Shown here: positions 9,901 through 15,685 of the stretch, in pieces
How positions within the stretch are numbered: the stretch's first letter is position 1
Layout of the letters: each line of letters begins with the position of its first letter
Virus record (IMG/VR): IMGVR_UViG_3300047444_000220
Span: 1-27,156 of that record
Strand: one strand, 5' to 3'
Source: a virus
DNA: 27,156 bases
The notes under the pieces: model-generated
Databases searched by the model: none
What the model was told of the DNA's origin: nothing
What the model saw: the letters and a program-made list of their open reading frames with translations, nothing else
Made by a program: the position numbers and the translations under genes

Positions 9901-9908
9901 AACAATGA
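3945..9908 (+). CDS. Giant (1987 aa) ejection-type virion protein with S74 core and embedded transglycosylase-like domain
   Basis: Start at ATG 3945 with GGAG just upstream. Parts in order: residues 1-300, Gln/Asn-rich helical region; 302-351, a peptidase S74 (endosialidase chaperone) core beginning SDIRLKENV, with S302 and K307 at the spacing of the catalytic Ser-Lys pair and the usual IGLLAQEVE block; 375-1340, low-complexity Gly/Pro/Ala region carrying five GGR-type motifs (about 482, 612, 806, 923, 1310), four GDGT repeats (937-952), three GGGTTA repeats (1013-1030) and an 11-Ala run (1035-1045); about 1343-1450, lysozyme-like fold with candidate catalytic E1372 (GGEMG) and GPWQL at 1389-1393; then a helical segment with GDSLMAAGFAMMAG, a Pro/Ala linker, and a helical C-terminus. 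By analogy with large internal virion proteins that carry a muralytic domain (e.g. T7 gp16) it probably leaves the head with the DNA and opens peptidoglycan. The function is inferred; the domains are read from sequence. Confidence 0.65.
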   Translation: MGGILGGGSNTTTQSSSPPPQVLGNYQGLVNRATGVANTPYTPYPGEMVAPLSNQTVTGLGNVDQYAQAAQPNLAQASSMTQAAASPVTPTAFSGSAVQQYENPFTSDVINATQSEFNNQNQQQAQFLNSQNIGAGAFGGDRAGVSQDILAGQQQLSEAPVIAGLNQANYNQALAEFNNQQQTGLGAQEFNQQQAGQMANQLGNIGIAQQTAGLQGATAQTQAGMIPQTEQQAVDTALQNQWNAGQAYPFQTTGFLGNIIEGTGSQSGGTAQSTVPGPSPLSQAIGLGTAAVGAAANFLPVSDIRLKENVTPIGRTFDGQVIHKYNFKGDPRTQIGLLAQEVERSHPGAVHEGLGGFKHLDYDAATRESERAGFQTGGGLGNIAPGQLYDLGVGKASPAGALAMMDPGSGAGAGTGAFGAGSLARTPAGTIMHATPSASQWAGQPLQAGWGGTSASPTNPLPAGPMQQARAPLAPRQPQSATGGRIGRQSGGTAIGGGSPQMNDFATYGYLDTATPGAIAQGYGVPSPLSGLAQILYSSLTGGASGGANVPPTAYTQIGSESLSPSLPNLEGMAPDLIKPIDYTNPSNNLQTSGAEDSLTGLISRPGIETHATGGRIGRQGGGDIPSYYTPETGNARGAAYHPPVPAPAPPPPPQPMYPAQHGARPRPPVMLQPRAVPLPPPRPPAPIAATPPAPMAMAPAPMSLPMLNPDETKDPGVHWPDASYPQPSGAPQADAEREEGLSRLRALMGGGRPSYGLGGANAGVMGQMPLQGALGYSPTGQSVNGMDSQGKAAGSFGEAFGSGFHRGGRIGRASGGGLGGLGMDPAIESLLQLTPFDPTKGVIPLSMGAGPPHPSQGQGQQGASASQMGQAGASLGQGIGKIANFFMPRDPMDSLSANDIADISSAGSNSVDSLASDAFDFDRGGVVRRSFQDGGGDGTGDGTGDGTGDGTSTSGTGSSVSVGGQQGSAPSGQGGIGSDAAATGNEGGPAATSAPAAPSGGLGGFGSNTGGGGGTTAGGGTTAGGGTTAGGGSAAAAAAAAAAAGGGGGSSGGGGSSGAQGLGGGLAGQVALSNELAQIALAKQAAMKGTPVGSVNSSTPLAGMLGLGQNGVLGGLFGPSAAPVSPVTTSPLGPPTSLPNVTPAQLVQFYSQTPGGIAAMANAQNNNLANMLGAGVARGGPSAPAGTQAPGQTMGYPSLSGAPPGLGGFGNSPASPGPSQSVSVVANPDGASPTGGPGVGISGNTQGMTALAPGQALGQQSIAQALGAAAPAGLGSVAGGGASNTGGYGAGISGNSASGTAGGFGSVVRARGGRTGFLDGGDTTDAAPTAPVAPPAPIVAPTRQQALDLATQEAPKYGINPSVATKVLGGEMGAKDPYQVGDAGSSFGPWQLHKGGINPAMNNPGMGDDYTKATGHDPNDPRYLKEQTDFALQGMEKQGLTPWATTMNKLGLSKWSARDGAAPSDNAALAFAGPEQNQQQQQIPADPQARMLSAIDDAARPPNQRLLPPGLGDSLMAAGFAMMAGTSSHPAVNIGQGALEGMKYMQSQRQLDREWMKNEAQIQDWQSQSRQRDALTDVAVQNLGIERARIANGVAMSNWIAGGMVGPAPKLTMPSFGGSSASVAAPAAPAAAPAPAAVAPPAAASAKPPIPTTPGAVVGDAGKVAGPPPAAAAPATPPAATTPPSAPPAATAPSPAGAVPDIANDPDWKKGQQLIMQGKALEAITPGMGAPFVAQGEALVQQAKNRWETAKAPIVKGQEEYSGALGEATGKAIAAIPAKMQARQIVDQRLGEIQDMMKGYQPGAFAQEKAELASAAAGIFGRDFVPARDLANAASYQRFLKDQILNTMDNVKAMGGRPMVTEIESLKRAMAGPELQPGAAAAIIAQARGALKWQDDHDNGLNDWVDKNPGQYNTAKFERQFLKEHNVEDYVTEARHNFPYQGQDWHQNNPEQREVGQAYMTGKGPRVWLGGSDPKKQWGAFTPPEQ
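6753..6800 (+). repeat. Four in-frame 12-bp repeats encoding GDGT
   Basis: Four near-identical 12-base units (consensus GGCGACGGGACG) encode GDGT four times inside the large ejection-type protein. The third and fourth units are identical and the first two differ only at silent positions, suggesting expansion by replication slippage. The Gly-Asp pattern would give a flexible acidic linker. Confidence 0.9.
6981..7079 (+). repeat. Three exact 18-bp repeats (GGGTTA) followed by an 11-alanine run
   Basis: Three identical 18-base units (GGGGGCGGCACCACGGCA) at 6981, 6999 and 7017 encode GGGTTA; a partial fourth copy starts at 7035. The run of eleven alanine codons follows at 7047-7079 and mixes GCG and GCT. 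The exact DNA identity points to recent slippage. It lies in a low-complexity linker of the large ejection-type protein and is coding, not a CRISPR array, since there are no unique spacers. Confidence 0.9.
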
Positions 9909-9911
9909 GTC

Positions 9912-11981
9912 ATGGCCCAAGCGCTGCCGCAGCCCACGGGCGAGACGGACCAAGACCTCATCGCGCCGCCGCCAGCGTCTGATCAGCCAGTCTCAGGCGA
10001 GGAAGGGCGGCAGATCGTCGTTCGGCCGCGCGCCGTCGCCCAGAAGCCTCCTGTCACGACAACGGGAGCAGCGCAGAAGCCGCTGCCGCAGCCCACGGGC
10101 GAGACGGACGAAGATCTCGGCAAGCAGACTGCTGGTCCCGACGTTGGCTATAGCGGCGCGCTCGCGTCAGGACTCGTAACCGGCACCCCCGGCGGCCGGG
10201 CTGCTGCGGCTGCGGCTGAGACTTACCTCCCGCGCGCCCTATCGGGCGCACCGCCGCAAGCCACGAGCGACTATCAGAAAAACTATGTCCGCATCGGGCA
10301 GGAGATGGAGGCGGCGCGAAAGCAGTATCCATGGACGACCGGGATCGCCACCGCTGTGCCCGCAGTGGCTTCATCACTTGCTGCCCCGGAGGCTGCGACC
10401 GGGAGCCTGCTCCGTTCGACGCTGGGGAATATCGGCTGGGGCGCTGCGACCAGCGCCAATGAAGGCGATCAGCCGCTCAGCGCGGAAGATGTCGGCAGCA
10501 GGGCTGGCTGGGGTGGCCTGACAGGTGGCGGGGCGGGCGTGCTGATGCACGGCCTCGGCTCCTTGCTCCTCCCATACGGCGCCGCTGGACGCGACGCGCT
10601 GCTCGCCGCAGCAAACCGCGCAGGCGTCGATATCCCAAATTATATTGGCTCGATAAGCCCGTTGATGCAGCGCTGGGGACAACTCGCCCGCAATGTCCCG
10701 GTCGCAGGCGAGAAAGTGGCCGATGCAACCAACGAGATGGTGCATCAAATGGGCCAGTCTGCCGACACGATAGCGGCTGGCGCGACCCCGACCGCCGCCG
10801 GGTCGTCGGCGAAACAAGCGCTCGTCAACTGGATCGGCCCGCAGACAGACACGACCATCAGCAATGCGTACAACAATGCCAGCCGCCTGATGAACAATCA
10901 GGTGACGACCCCGCTGACCAACACCGCAGCGACGTTGGCCAACTTGGCGAAGCAGCGTGGCGGCTATGGCGATGAGCTTAGCGGGCAGGCTGTCGATCTC
11001 ATCCAGCAGGCGATGCAGAAGCCTGGGTCAGGACTGACCTACGACGCGATTAAGGGCCTTCGCACTCGCGTTGGCCAGATGGGCTCGTTTGGCGCGTTGC
11101 TACCCAGCGAGTTGCCGCAGGCCGAGATCAAGCAGCTATACGGAGCTTTGTCCCAAGACCTCGACACTGCGGCGCTTCGCTCGGGCGGCCCAGCGGCACA
11201 AGCTGCGCATCAGGCGGCCAACAGCACTTACGCCACGATCGCCAAGCAGCGCGAGCAATTGACGAAATTGCTTGGCGGCGACACAGCATCCGCGAACCCG
11301 GAAAGCGTGTTTGCTGCGCTGCAACGCCGAGCCAGTGGGAAGCCGGGTTCCGGCGACATAGGCCTCTTGCGGCAAGCTAAGCAGTCGATCCTCGCCAGCA
11401 ACAACCCAGGCGCGTGGAACGACTTGGCGCAGGGCATGGTTTCGCAGCTTGGACGCAAGGGGGCCGGTGAGTTCAGCCCCGCGCAGTTTCTGACTGATGT
11501 CGGCAAGCTGGCTCCCGACGCCAAGGATGAACTGTTCGGGACGACCGGGCCAATGCGCCAGTCGATGGATGATCTCGGCACCCTCGCCCAGCGTTATGCG
11601 CAGGCGGCGCGGTTCGCCAACCCGTCTGGCACCGGGCATGTCGTCGTCGGGGTGGAGATGGCGAATCAGGTGTTCGACCACCTCTCAACTCTCCTAAGCC
11701 ATCCGGTTACGACGGCATCAGCGATAGGGGCTGGGCTTGTCGGCGGCAACGCGCTGGGCCGCTATCTATCGAAGCCCGCAACGGCTGGAGCGCTGACGAG
11801 TTTTCTGAATCAGCACGTCAATTGGCTGGCAAATCCTACGGCGGAAAACTTGAATCGATTCCGGTACGCGGCGGCGCGCCTGTCGGCCTCGGCCGCCTCG
11901 CAGTTCGGAGTGACGGTGGGACCGGCGGCGCTCCTCGCAGCGGCGATCAGCGCGATGCACGAGCATGAAGGCACGCACTGA
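9912..11981 (+). CDS. Second ejection/internal virion protein (689 aa)
   Basis: The start lies three bases after the stop of the giant protein. The N-terminus holds two copies of the peptide LPQPTGETD(Q/E)DL at about residues 5-16 and 58-69. Residues 70-240 are Ala/Gly-rich with hydrophobic segments (VGYSGALASGLVTG, TAVPAVASSLAAPEAATG, GVLMHGLGSLLLPYGAAG), and the rest is long amphipathic helix (YDAIKGLRTRVGQMG, LLRQAKQSILASN, DLGTLAQRYAQAARF). The C-terminus has a small hydrophobic hairpin (ASAIGAGLVGGNALG) and VTVGPAALLAAAISAM. Size, composition and place next to the giant protein suit a DNA-ejection protein that helps form a trans-envelope channel. No catalytic motif is seen. Its 3' end overlaps a convergent minus-strand gene by 35 bases. 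Confidence 0.55.
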   Translation: MAQALPQPTGETDQDLIAPPPASDQPVSGEEGRQIVVRPRAVAQKPPVTTTGAAQKPLPQPTGETDEDLGKQTAGPDVGYSGALASGLVTGTPGGRAAAAAAETYLPRALSGAPPQATSDYQKNYVRIGQEMEAARKQYPWTTGIATAVPAVASSLAAPEAATGSLLRSTLGNIGWGAATSANEGDQPLSAEDVGSRAGWGGLTGGGAGVLMHGLGSLLLPYGAAGRDALLAAANRAGVDIPNYIGSISPLMQRWGQLARNVPVAGEKVADATNEMVHQMGQSADTIAAGATPTAAGSSAKQALVNWIGPQTDTTISNAYNNASRLMNNQVTTPLTNTAATLANLAKQRGGYGDELSGQAVDLIQQAMQKPGSGLTYDAIKGLRTRVGQMGSFGALLPSELPQAEIKQLYGALSQDLDTAALRSGGPAAQAAHQAANSTYATIAKQREQLTKLLGGDTASANPESVFAALQRRASGKPGSGDIGLLRQAKQSILASNNPGAWNDLAQGMVSQLGRKGAGEFSPAQFLTDVGKLAPDAKDELFGTTGPMRQSMDDLGTLAQRYAQAARFANPSGTGHVVVGVEMANQVFDHLSTLLSHPVTTASAIGAGLVGGNALGRYLSKPATAGALTSFLNQHVNWLANPTAENLNRFRYAAARLSASAASQFGVTVGPAALLAAAISAMHEHEGTH
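9922..10109 (+). repeat. 29-bp exact direct repeat at the start of the ejection gene
   Basis: The 29 bases at 9922-9950 recur exactly at 10081-10109, 159 bases later and in the same frame. They encode the repeated PLPQPTGETD-type peptide near the N-terminus of the 689-aa protein. Exact DNA identity in an otherwise diverged region suggests a recent duplication or selection on the peptide. Confidence 0.9.
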
Positions 11982-12180
11982 CGATTCGCGTTACGCCTCG
12001 GTCGAGAGCCAGCATGCCAACTTTGAACCCGAACCAGATCGTGCCGCCGACAATCCAGCTTATCGGGAAGAGCACCTCCCGAAAGAGCCAGCGGAAACAG
12101 AGCAGTAGGATGACGGCAAGGACAATGAAGACGATGGGTGCATTCTGCCACAGCATGAGGATTGCGAACACGAGTTCCAT
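11947..12180 (-). CDS. Small membrane protein, unknown role
   Basis: Seventy-seven residues. I start at the ATG at 12180, which shares a base with the upstream stop (TGATG), with GGAG about nine bases before it; a GTG one codon earlier is possible. Residues 1-28 (VFAILMLWQNAPIVFIVLAVILLLC) and about 36-58 (EVLFPISWIVGGTIWFGFKVGMLAL) are hydrophobic enough for two membrane spans; the C-terminus is basic. It is the last gene of a two-gene minus-strand unit and overlaps the convergent ejection gene. A holin-like or superinfection-exclusion role is possible but nothing specific shows it. Confidence 0.5.
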   Translation of the reverse strand: MELVFAILMLWQNAPIVFIVLAVILLLCFRWLFREVLFPISWIVGGTIWFGFKVGMLALDRGVTRIVSACLHARASR

Positions 12181-12575
12181 CACGCGCGCTCCAGTTTTCT
12201 GCGACTGGCCAAGTGCTGATCGATAGCATCCGCAATTCTGACTAGAGCCTCACCCCAAGTGCGGAGCTTGTTGGAGCGCTTGCGGAGAAGTGGCTCTGGC
12301 ACATCATCCAGCGAAGGGTAGACCGCGACCCCATCGTCTTCACGTTCGAAGAACGTCATTTGTTCTGGGTCATTCTTTTTGCGCTTGGCGAGAAGCCAGC
12401 GCCGGATCATTTCCGTTAGCCGCGCCTCGGCAAGTTTCTTGACCTCATCGCCCCTGATCTCGGGCAGAACTTGCTGTGCAATAACATCCGCCCGCAGGCT
12501 GGCTGACAATCCCCCGATACGTTCCCACATTGTCCTGCGGGTTAATTTTCTCGCATCCTTCTTCGCCTTCGCCAT
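12180..12575 (-). CDS. Hypothetical basic protein, 131 aa
   Basis: I do not recognise this protein. The N-terminus is strongly basic (MAKAKKDARKLTRRTMW), the middle is helical (LAEARLTEMIRRWLLAKRKK), an acidic loop follows (FFEREDDGVAVYPSLDD), and the end is helical again (WGEALVRIADAIDQHLASRR). A nucleic-acid-binding role would suit the charge. It is transcribed divergently from a winged-helix gene, and the left arm of the inverted repeat in the shared promoter region covers its ribosome binding site (AAAGG, nine bases before the ATG). A regulator of that switch is one option. Confidence 0.55.
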   Translation of the reverse strand: MAKAKKDARKLTRRTMWERIGGLSASLRADVIAQQVLPEIRGDEVKKLAEARLTEMIRRWLLAKRKKNDPEQMTFFEREDDGVAVYPSLDDVPEPLLRKRSNKLRTWGEALVRIADAIDQHLASRRKLERA

Positions 12576-12577
12576 TT

Positions 12578-12630
12578 GTTATCGCCTTTGCTAGATGCCT
12601 TGGTTGGCGCACACTAACAAAGGTGATAAC
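12578..12630. promoter_or_regulatory. Imperfect 17-bp inverted repeat in divergent promoter region
   Basis: The left arm GTTATCGCCTTTGCTAG (12578-12594) and the right arm CTAACAAAGGTGATAAC (12614-12630) are inverted copies with 15 of 17 matches and a 19-base spacer. They lie between the divergent starts at 12575 (-) and 12657 (+). The left arm contains the Shine-Dalgarno of the minus-strand gene. A dimeric regulator binding site controlling both directions is likely, perhaps for the winged-helix protein encoded beside it. Confidence 0.55.
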
Positions 12631-12656
12631 CAAGTCAATGACAAATGGGTGGATAA

Positions 12657-12956
12657 ATGCCGCGCGACATCGGTGAGACGCAAAAGAAGATCGGGTTCTG
12701 CCTGATTGAACACAAAGGCCTCGGCATCGATGCGCGCGACCTCGCGCGCCGTATCTACAAGGTGGATGAGCCGACTCATAGCCAGATGAATGTAATGTGG
12801 GCGGCGCTGAAGGGCTTGAGCCAGCGCGGCTTGATCGTGCATGCTGGCACGAGCCTTGAGGGCTTCCGAAAGTGGATATTGACGGGACAGGGGCGTGAGG
12901 ACTTCGAGTCTCTAAGGAAAGAGCGAAAGCCCAGCGGGTTGACGGTAGTCAGGTGA
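12657..12956 (+). CDS. Winged-helix DNA-binding protein, 99 aa
   Basis: The start ATG at 12657 is preceded by GGGTGG. Residues 8-60 fit a helix-turn-helix: KKIGFCLIEHKGLGIDARDLARRIY, then a second helical unit HSQMNVMWAALKGLSQRGLI, followed by a beta wing (VHAGTSLEGFRKWILT). The arrangement resembles small MarR/replication-initiator-type winged helices used as phage regulators. The C-terminal tail is basic. Palindromes flank the gene on both sides (12578-12630 and 12980-13009), which supports autoregulation. The specific family is uncertain. Confidence 0.6.
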   Translation: MPRDIGETQKKIGFCLIEHKGLGIDARDLARRIYKVDEPTHSQMNVMWAALKGLSQRGLIVHAGTSLEGFRKWILTGQGREDFESLRKERKPSGLTVVR

Positions 12957-12979
12957 GGATTGCCGTCCTGTTGCCGAGG

Positions 12980-13009
12980 GGTTAGTTTAACAACGCTGGC
13001 AAACTAACC
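12980..13009. promoter_or_regulatory. Perfect 9-bp inverted repeat, candidate operator or terminator
   Basis: GGTTAGTTT (12980-12988) and AAACTAACC (13001-13009) are perfect inverted copies around a 12-base spacer. The site lies between the winged-helix gene and the gene starting at 13046. No T-run follows directly, so an operator is somewhat likelier than a rho-independent terminator. The TTAG/CTAA core is shared with the arms of the repeat at 12578-12630. Confidence 0.5.
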
Positions 13010-13045
13010 GCTTTAAAACCATTTGAACAAAAGCCAGACGCCGCC

Positions 13046-13450
13046 ATGACCACCATCGCCAGCATGATCGACCAGCGCCTGCGCCAGATCGACGCGCTCT
13101 ACGCCGCCGAGGCCTCAACGCCCCAGGATCGGGCGACCGGCGGCGCGGTGCGCGATCCCCTCGCCCTCGCTCGCGCCAGAGAGCAGCGCCTGTGGGACGC
13201 CCTCCAGCCCGACCGGATCATCGTCCACACTCCAGATGGCCCTAAAAGGCTCAGCGAGATCACCGAGCTTGCCTCTGGGCTCAAGGAGGAGATGCGGATC
13301 GAACGCGCCGCGCGCGGCGTCACCCCCGTGTTCCGGCAGTTGGCTGACTTGGATCGTACGATGGAGAACATGATCAAGGTCGCCGCGAGCCGTGCATCCG
13401 ACCGCGAGGCGTTCATTCCCCCACCAGCGTCTGCGACCACTTCGCGGTGA
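13046..13450 (+). CDS. Hypothetical protein, 134 aa
   Basis: I do not recognise this protein. It is mostly helical and charged: MIDQRLRQIDALYAAEAS at the N-terminus, ALARAREQRLWDALQ, a short beta element DRIIVHTPDGPKRLSE, then LKEEMRIERAARG and LDRTMENMIKVAASRA. The C-terminus is Pro/Ala/Ser-rich. It is the last plus-strand gene before the minus-strand recombination operon and overlaps the convergent gene by 38 bases. The upstream palindrome at 12980-13009 could control it. Confidence 0.5.
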   Translation: MTTIASMIDQRLRQIDALYAAEASTPQDRATGGAVRDPLALARAREQRLWDALQPDRIIVHTPDGPKRLSEITELASGLKEEMRIERAARGVTPVFRQLADLDRTMENMIKVAASRASDREAFIPPPASATTSR

Positions 13451-13619
13451 CCATCGCCCCGTTCAACTGCTTCCAGGCGTTGTCCAACGCTGTCCAAGCG
13501 TCCTTCGGGCGCTTCGCGTTCATCGCGTCCATCGCGTCGAGGAGGAGATCGTTCACCTCCCGGATGCGATCGGCGACCTGTTCCACCGCCTTCTGGTAGC
13601 TCTTCTGCTGCGGGGTCAC
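13413..13619 (-). CDS. Hypothetical helical protein, 68 aa
   Basis: The GTG start sits in a GTGA overlap with the stop of the upstream annealing-protein candidate, so it is probably coupled to it. The product is a continuous amphipathic helix pair (YQKAVEQVADRIREVNDLLL, AWTALDNAWKQLNGAM). It is the last gene of the minus-strand recombination operon. The function is unknown; an accessory partner for the adjacent recombination protein is one guess. Confidence 0.5.
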   Translation of the reverse strand: MTPQQKSYQKAVEQVADRIREVNDLLLDAMDAMNAKRPKDAWTALDNAWKQLNGAMVTAKWSQTLVGE

Positions 13620-14767
13620 GTCTTCGCCTCGTCGGCCTTCGCCGCGATCTCCCGCCAGCGCGCCTCCATCGCGTCGGTCAGCATGGCGAGTTCGTCGCTG
13701 GTCAACAGGTCGAGAAACTCATCGAGAGCGCGATTGCCCTTCGCCGCCGCCGCGTCGCCAAGCTCCTGGAACCGCTCCTGCGCGGAAGGCTTCTTCGCCT
13801 TGGCCGCGCGCGAGGAAACGGGAGCCGCTGGGCTGGGGGGCGTAACAGCGGCTCCCGCCCCACCCGACGCCGCTGCGCTGGCGTCGGCGTTCTTGATCTC
13901 ACCGGTCTGCGGATCGATGTTGGAGAGCGCCCGGAGCTTGTCCTCCGTTGTTTCGGGCTTTGGCCCCAGATCCCGCTCCTCGGGGAAGAGTTGGTCGAGC
14001 GTCGCCTCGCCGGTCTTGAGGGCCGAGCGCATGCCGCCAAGATCGACAAGATGGTCTAGCGTGATGTCGTCCAGATGGTTAATTTCCAGCGCCTTGAGTA
14101 TGCGCTCGGTGGTGACGCCTATCTTGTTGAACTGCGCAATCGCGTTGTCGCGCCGATCGACCAGTGTCTTCTGGTCGCCTTTGATGACGGCCTCAACCGC
14201 TTCCTGCGCCCTACGCCAGACGGTCTTGGGGATCGCGCCGAGGATTGCGTTGCGCCGAGCGACGGAGATCGCCGCCGAGCCCGCCAACTGGATCATGTCG
14301 GGATCGACAGCCTTGCGGCCCTTCTTCAGTTCGATCCGGCGCCGCGCGCGAGCGACATAGCCGACGTTGCTCTCCAGATCGTGGACGAGCGCCTCGGCTT
14401 CGACATAGCGCTCAATGCGGTCCTCGTGGGTGACACGGGCGGCGCAGCGGACGTTGCCCCAGGCGCTCAACACGATCTCAGCAAACCTGATCGACGGTCC
14501 CCTGATCTGCTTACCTCCACGCGGCACTGAATAGATGCACTCCTCGGCCATCGCATCGTCCATGGTCGCGAGCGAAATCATCCTGTCCCGCGCCCTGGCG
14601 GGCGAGCGCGGCCAGTTGTGGGCGGTCGCGATCTGCTGGTCGATCTCGGCTTTGGTCAGCGTCGCCGCCAAGCTCATCGGCACAAGCGGGTTCTCGACCT
14701 CCTGCTCTGGCGCGGGGCCGGTGAGGACGGGCGTCTCTTCGTTCTGGTAGTCGCGTTGATCGCTCAT
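13616..14767 (-). CDS. Candidate phage single-strand annealing/recombination protein, 383 aa
   Basis: The core, about residues 60-190, carries the block YSVPRGGKQIRGPSIR (79-94), then FAEIVLSAWGNVR, a beta-rich section (VEAEALVHDLESNVGYVARA, RRRIELKKG) and helical DMIQLAGSAAISVARRNAILGAIPK. I recognise this as a protein common in phages and prophages beside exonuclease genes. The beta-rich core with a helix suits an annealing protein, and a lambda-exonuclease-like gene lies in the same operon, matching the Red-like exonuclease/annealing pair. Residues about 290-330 form an Ala/Pro-rich linker and the C-terminus is helical. The role is inferred from context; no direct family match was possible here. 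Its start overlaps the upstream stop (ATGA). Confidence 0.55.
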   Translation of the reverse strand: MSDQRDYQNEETPVLTGPAPEQEVENPLVPMSLAATLTKAEIDQQIATAHNWPRSPARARDRMISLATMDDAMAEECIYSVPRGGKQIRGPSIRFAEIVLSAWGNVRCAARVTHEDRIERYVEAEALVHDLESNVGYVARARRRIELKKGRKAVDPDMIQLAGSAAISVARRNAILGAIPKTVWRRAQEAVEAVIKGDQKTLVDRRDNAIAQFNKIGVTTERILKALEINHLDDITLDHLVDLGGMRSALKTGEATLDQLFPEERDLGPKPETTEDKLRALSNIDPQTGEIKNADASAAASGGAGAAVTPPSPAAPVSSRAAKAKKPSAQERFQELGDAAAAKGNRALDEFLDLLTSDELAMLTDAMEARWREIAAKADEAKT

Positions 14768-15003
14768 TGCTTTTTCCTCGCTAGATGCTCTTCGACCTCG
14801 GCGCGCGTCTCATCAGCCACATCGAACTCGTCGTCCTCGTCGGCCACATCCATCGCGCACTGCTGGCACATGAGGCGGCTGATCGGCGGCGCACGCAGCG
14901 ACACCCACACCTGAGAGCCGCACGTCTGACAGATATCCGTGCGGCTCGGCACGGGCGTCGCCGCCATGTCGGCCACCCTCACGCACATCAGCACCTCGAT
15001 CAT
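14764..15003 (-). CDS. Small zinc-ribbon protein, 79 aa
   Basis: Two CxxC pairs at C25/C28 (CQTC) and C46/C49 (CQQC), 17 residues apart, form a zinc ribbon. The C-terminal third is very acidic and helical (DVADEDDEFDVADETRAEVE). Both ends overlap neighbours by ATGA, placing it firmly in the recombination operon between the annealing candidate and a 155-aa unknown. The role is not known; zinc ribbons of this size often mediate protein or nucleic-acid contacts. Confidence 0.6.
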   Translation of the reverse strand: MIEVLMCVRVADMAATPVPSRTDICQTCGSQVWVSLRAPPISRLMCQQCAMDVADEDDEFDVADETRAEVEEHLARKKQ

Positions 15004-15467
15004 GTTTCGTCCTTCCAGATCATCAGTCCTGGCAACTCGCGTAACCCCAGCAGGATGCCCATCTTGATCGCGTCATCGACGGCGCTCGCCCGAAACCACG
15101 GCTTGAGCCGCTGAAACGGCAACGCCTCGTAGTCGGTGATCCGATAGAGCCAGTTGGCCGGTTCCGAATCTTCGGCGACTTCCGGTTTTTTCTCCAGGTG
15201 CGGGCGGTAATACCCAATGACCCGGCGCAAGCGCTTGGACAGCGGGGTGAAGAAATAGTTGGCGTGGTTCCCGCCCCGGCTCTTGCGCCACTCGTGGCTG
15301 ACGCGCACCAGCGCGGCCTCGGCCGCCTCCAGGATGGCCGGGGCATTCTTCCTTGGCTCGTGGCGCGCGGCGGTGGCGCGCTCGGCCACGGCCTCGATGT
15401 CGAGAAGAAGCTCACTGTGCTTCTCCCGCAGAGCGATTTGACTGGGGTGGTTTGCTTTGTCGAGCAT
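15000..15467 (-). CDS. Hypothetical protein, 155 aa
   Basis: I do not recognise this protein. The first 70 residues are helical and charged (HSELLLDIEAVAERATAARH, AILEAAEAALVRVSHEWRK). The middle holds NHANYFFTPLSKRLRRVIGYYRPHLEKKP, and the end is FQRLKPWFRASAVDDAIKMGILLGLRELPGL. Its ATG at 15467 lies 56 bases inside the preceding gene and its stop overlaps the next start (ATGA). No membrane segment or metal site is seen. Confidence 0.55.
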   Translation of the reverse strand: MLDKANHPSQIALREKHSELLLDIEAVAERATAARHEPRKNAPAILEAAEAALVRVSHEWRKSRGGNHANYFFTPLSKRLRRVIGYYRPHLEKKPEVAEDSEPANWLYRITDYEALPFQRLKPWFRASAVDDAIKMGILLGLRELPGLMIWKDET

Positions 15468-15684
15468 CGAGTCGCTTCAGCCATGCGCCCAGAAAATCAA
15501 CGAGGCATTCGATTTGCCGCCGGTTTAGTACGAGAAATGTGTCTTCGCTCTCGTCGCTGTCATCGAAGTTTATTTCCACCAGTTCGGTATTGAAACGTGG
15601 CATAATCTTAAGCGTCTTCTCCTCGGGGACAACGCTCTCGGTGAGTTCCAACGTCGCGCTTAGATAGTCGCAGTCACCATCCAT
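15412..15684 (-). CDS. Hypothetical acidic protein, 90 aa
   Basis: I start at the ATG at 15684, one base after the exonuclease stop; the frame could extend upstream to 15795 but that part lies inside the exonuclease gene. The product has a beta-rich first half (YLSATLELTESVVPEEKTLK, ELVEINFDDSDESEDTFLVL) and a helical second half (NRRQIECLVDFLGAWLKRLD). I do not recognise the family. Its position directly after the exonuclease suggests co-expression with recombination genes. Confidence 0.5.
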   Translation of the reverse strand: MDGDCDYLSATLELTESVVPEEKTLKIMPRFNTELVEINFDDSDESEDTFLVLNRRQIECLVDFLGAWLKRLDARQSKPPQSNRSAGEAQ

Positions 15685-15685
15685 C

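Noticed and set aside
12638-12703. Short frame from ATG 12638 with AAAGG upstream as a leader peptide
   Set aside because: The AAAGG belongs to the right arm of the palindrome, spacing to the ATG is about 14 bases, and the peptide overlaps the winged-helix gene in another frame; too weak.
13392-14360. 322-codon plus-strand frame opposite the annealing-protein candidate
   Set aside because: Ser/Arg/Ala-rich composition typical of antisense frames; the minus-strand gene has clear motifs and coupled neighbours.
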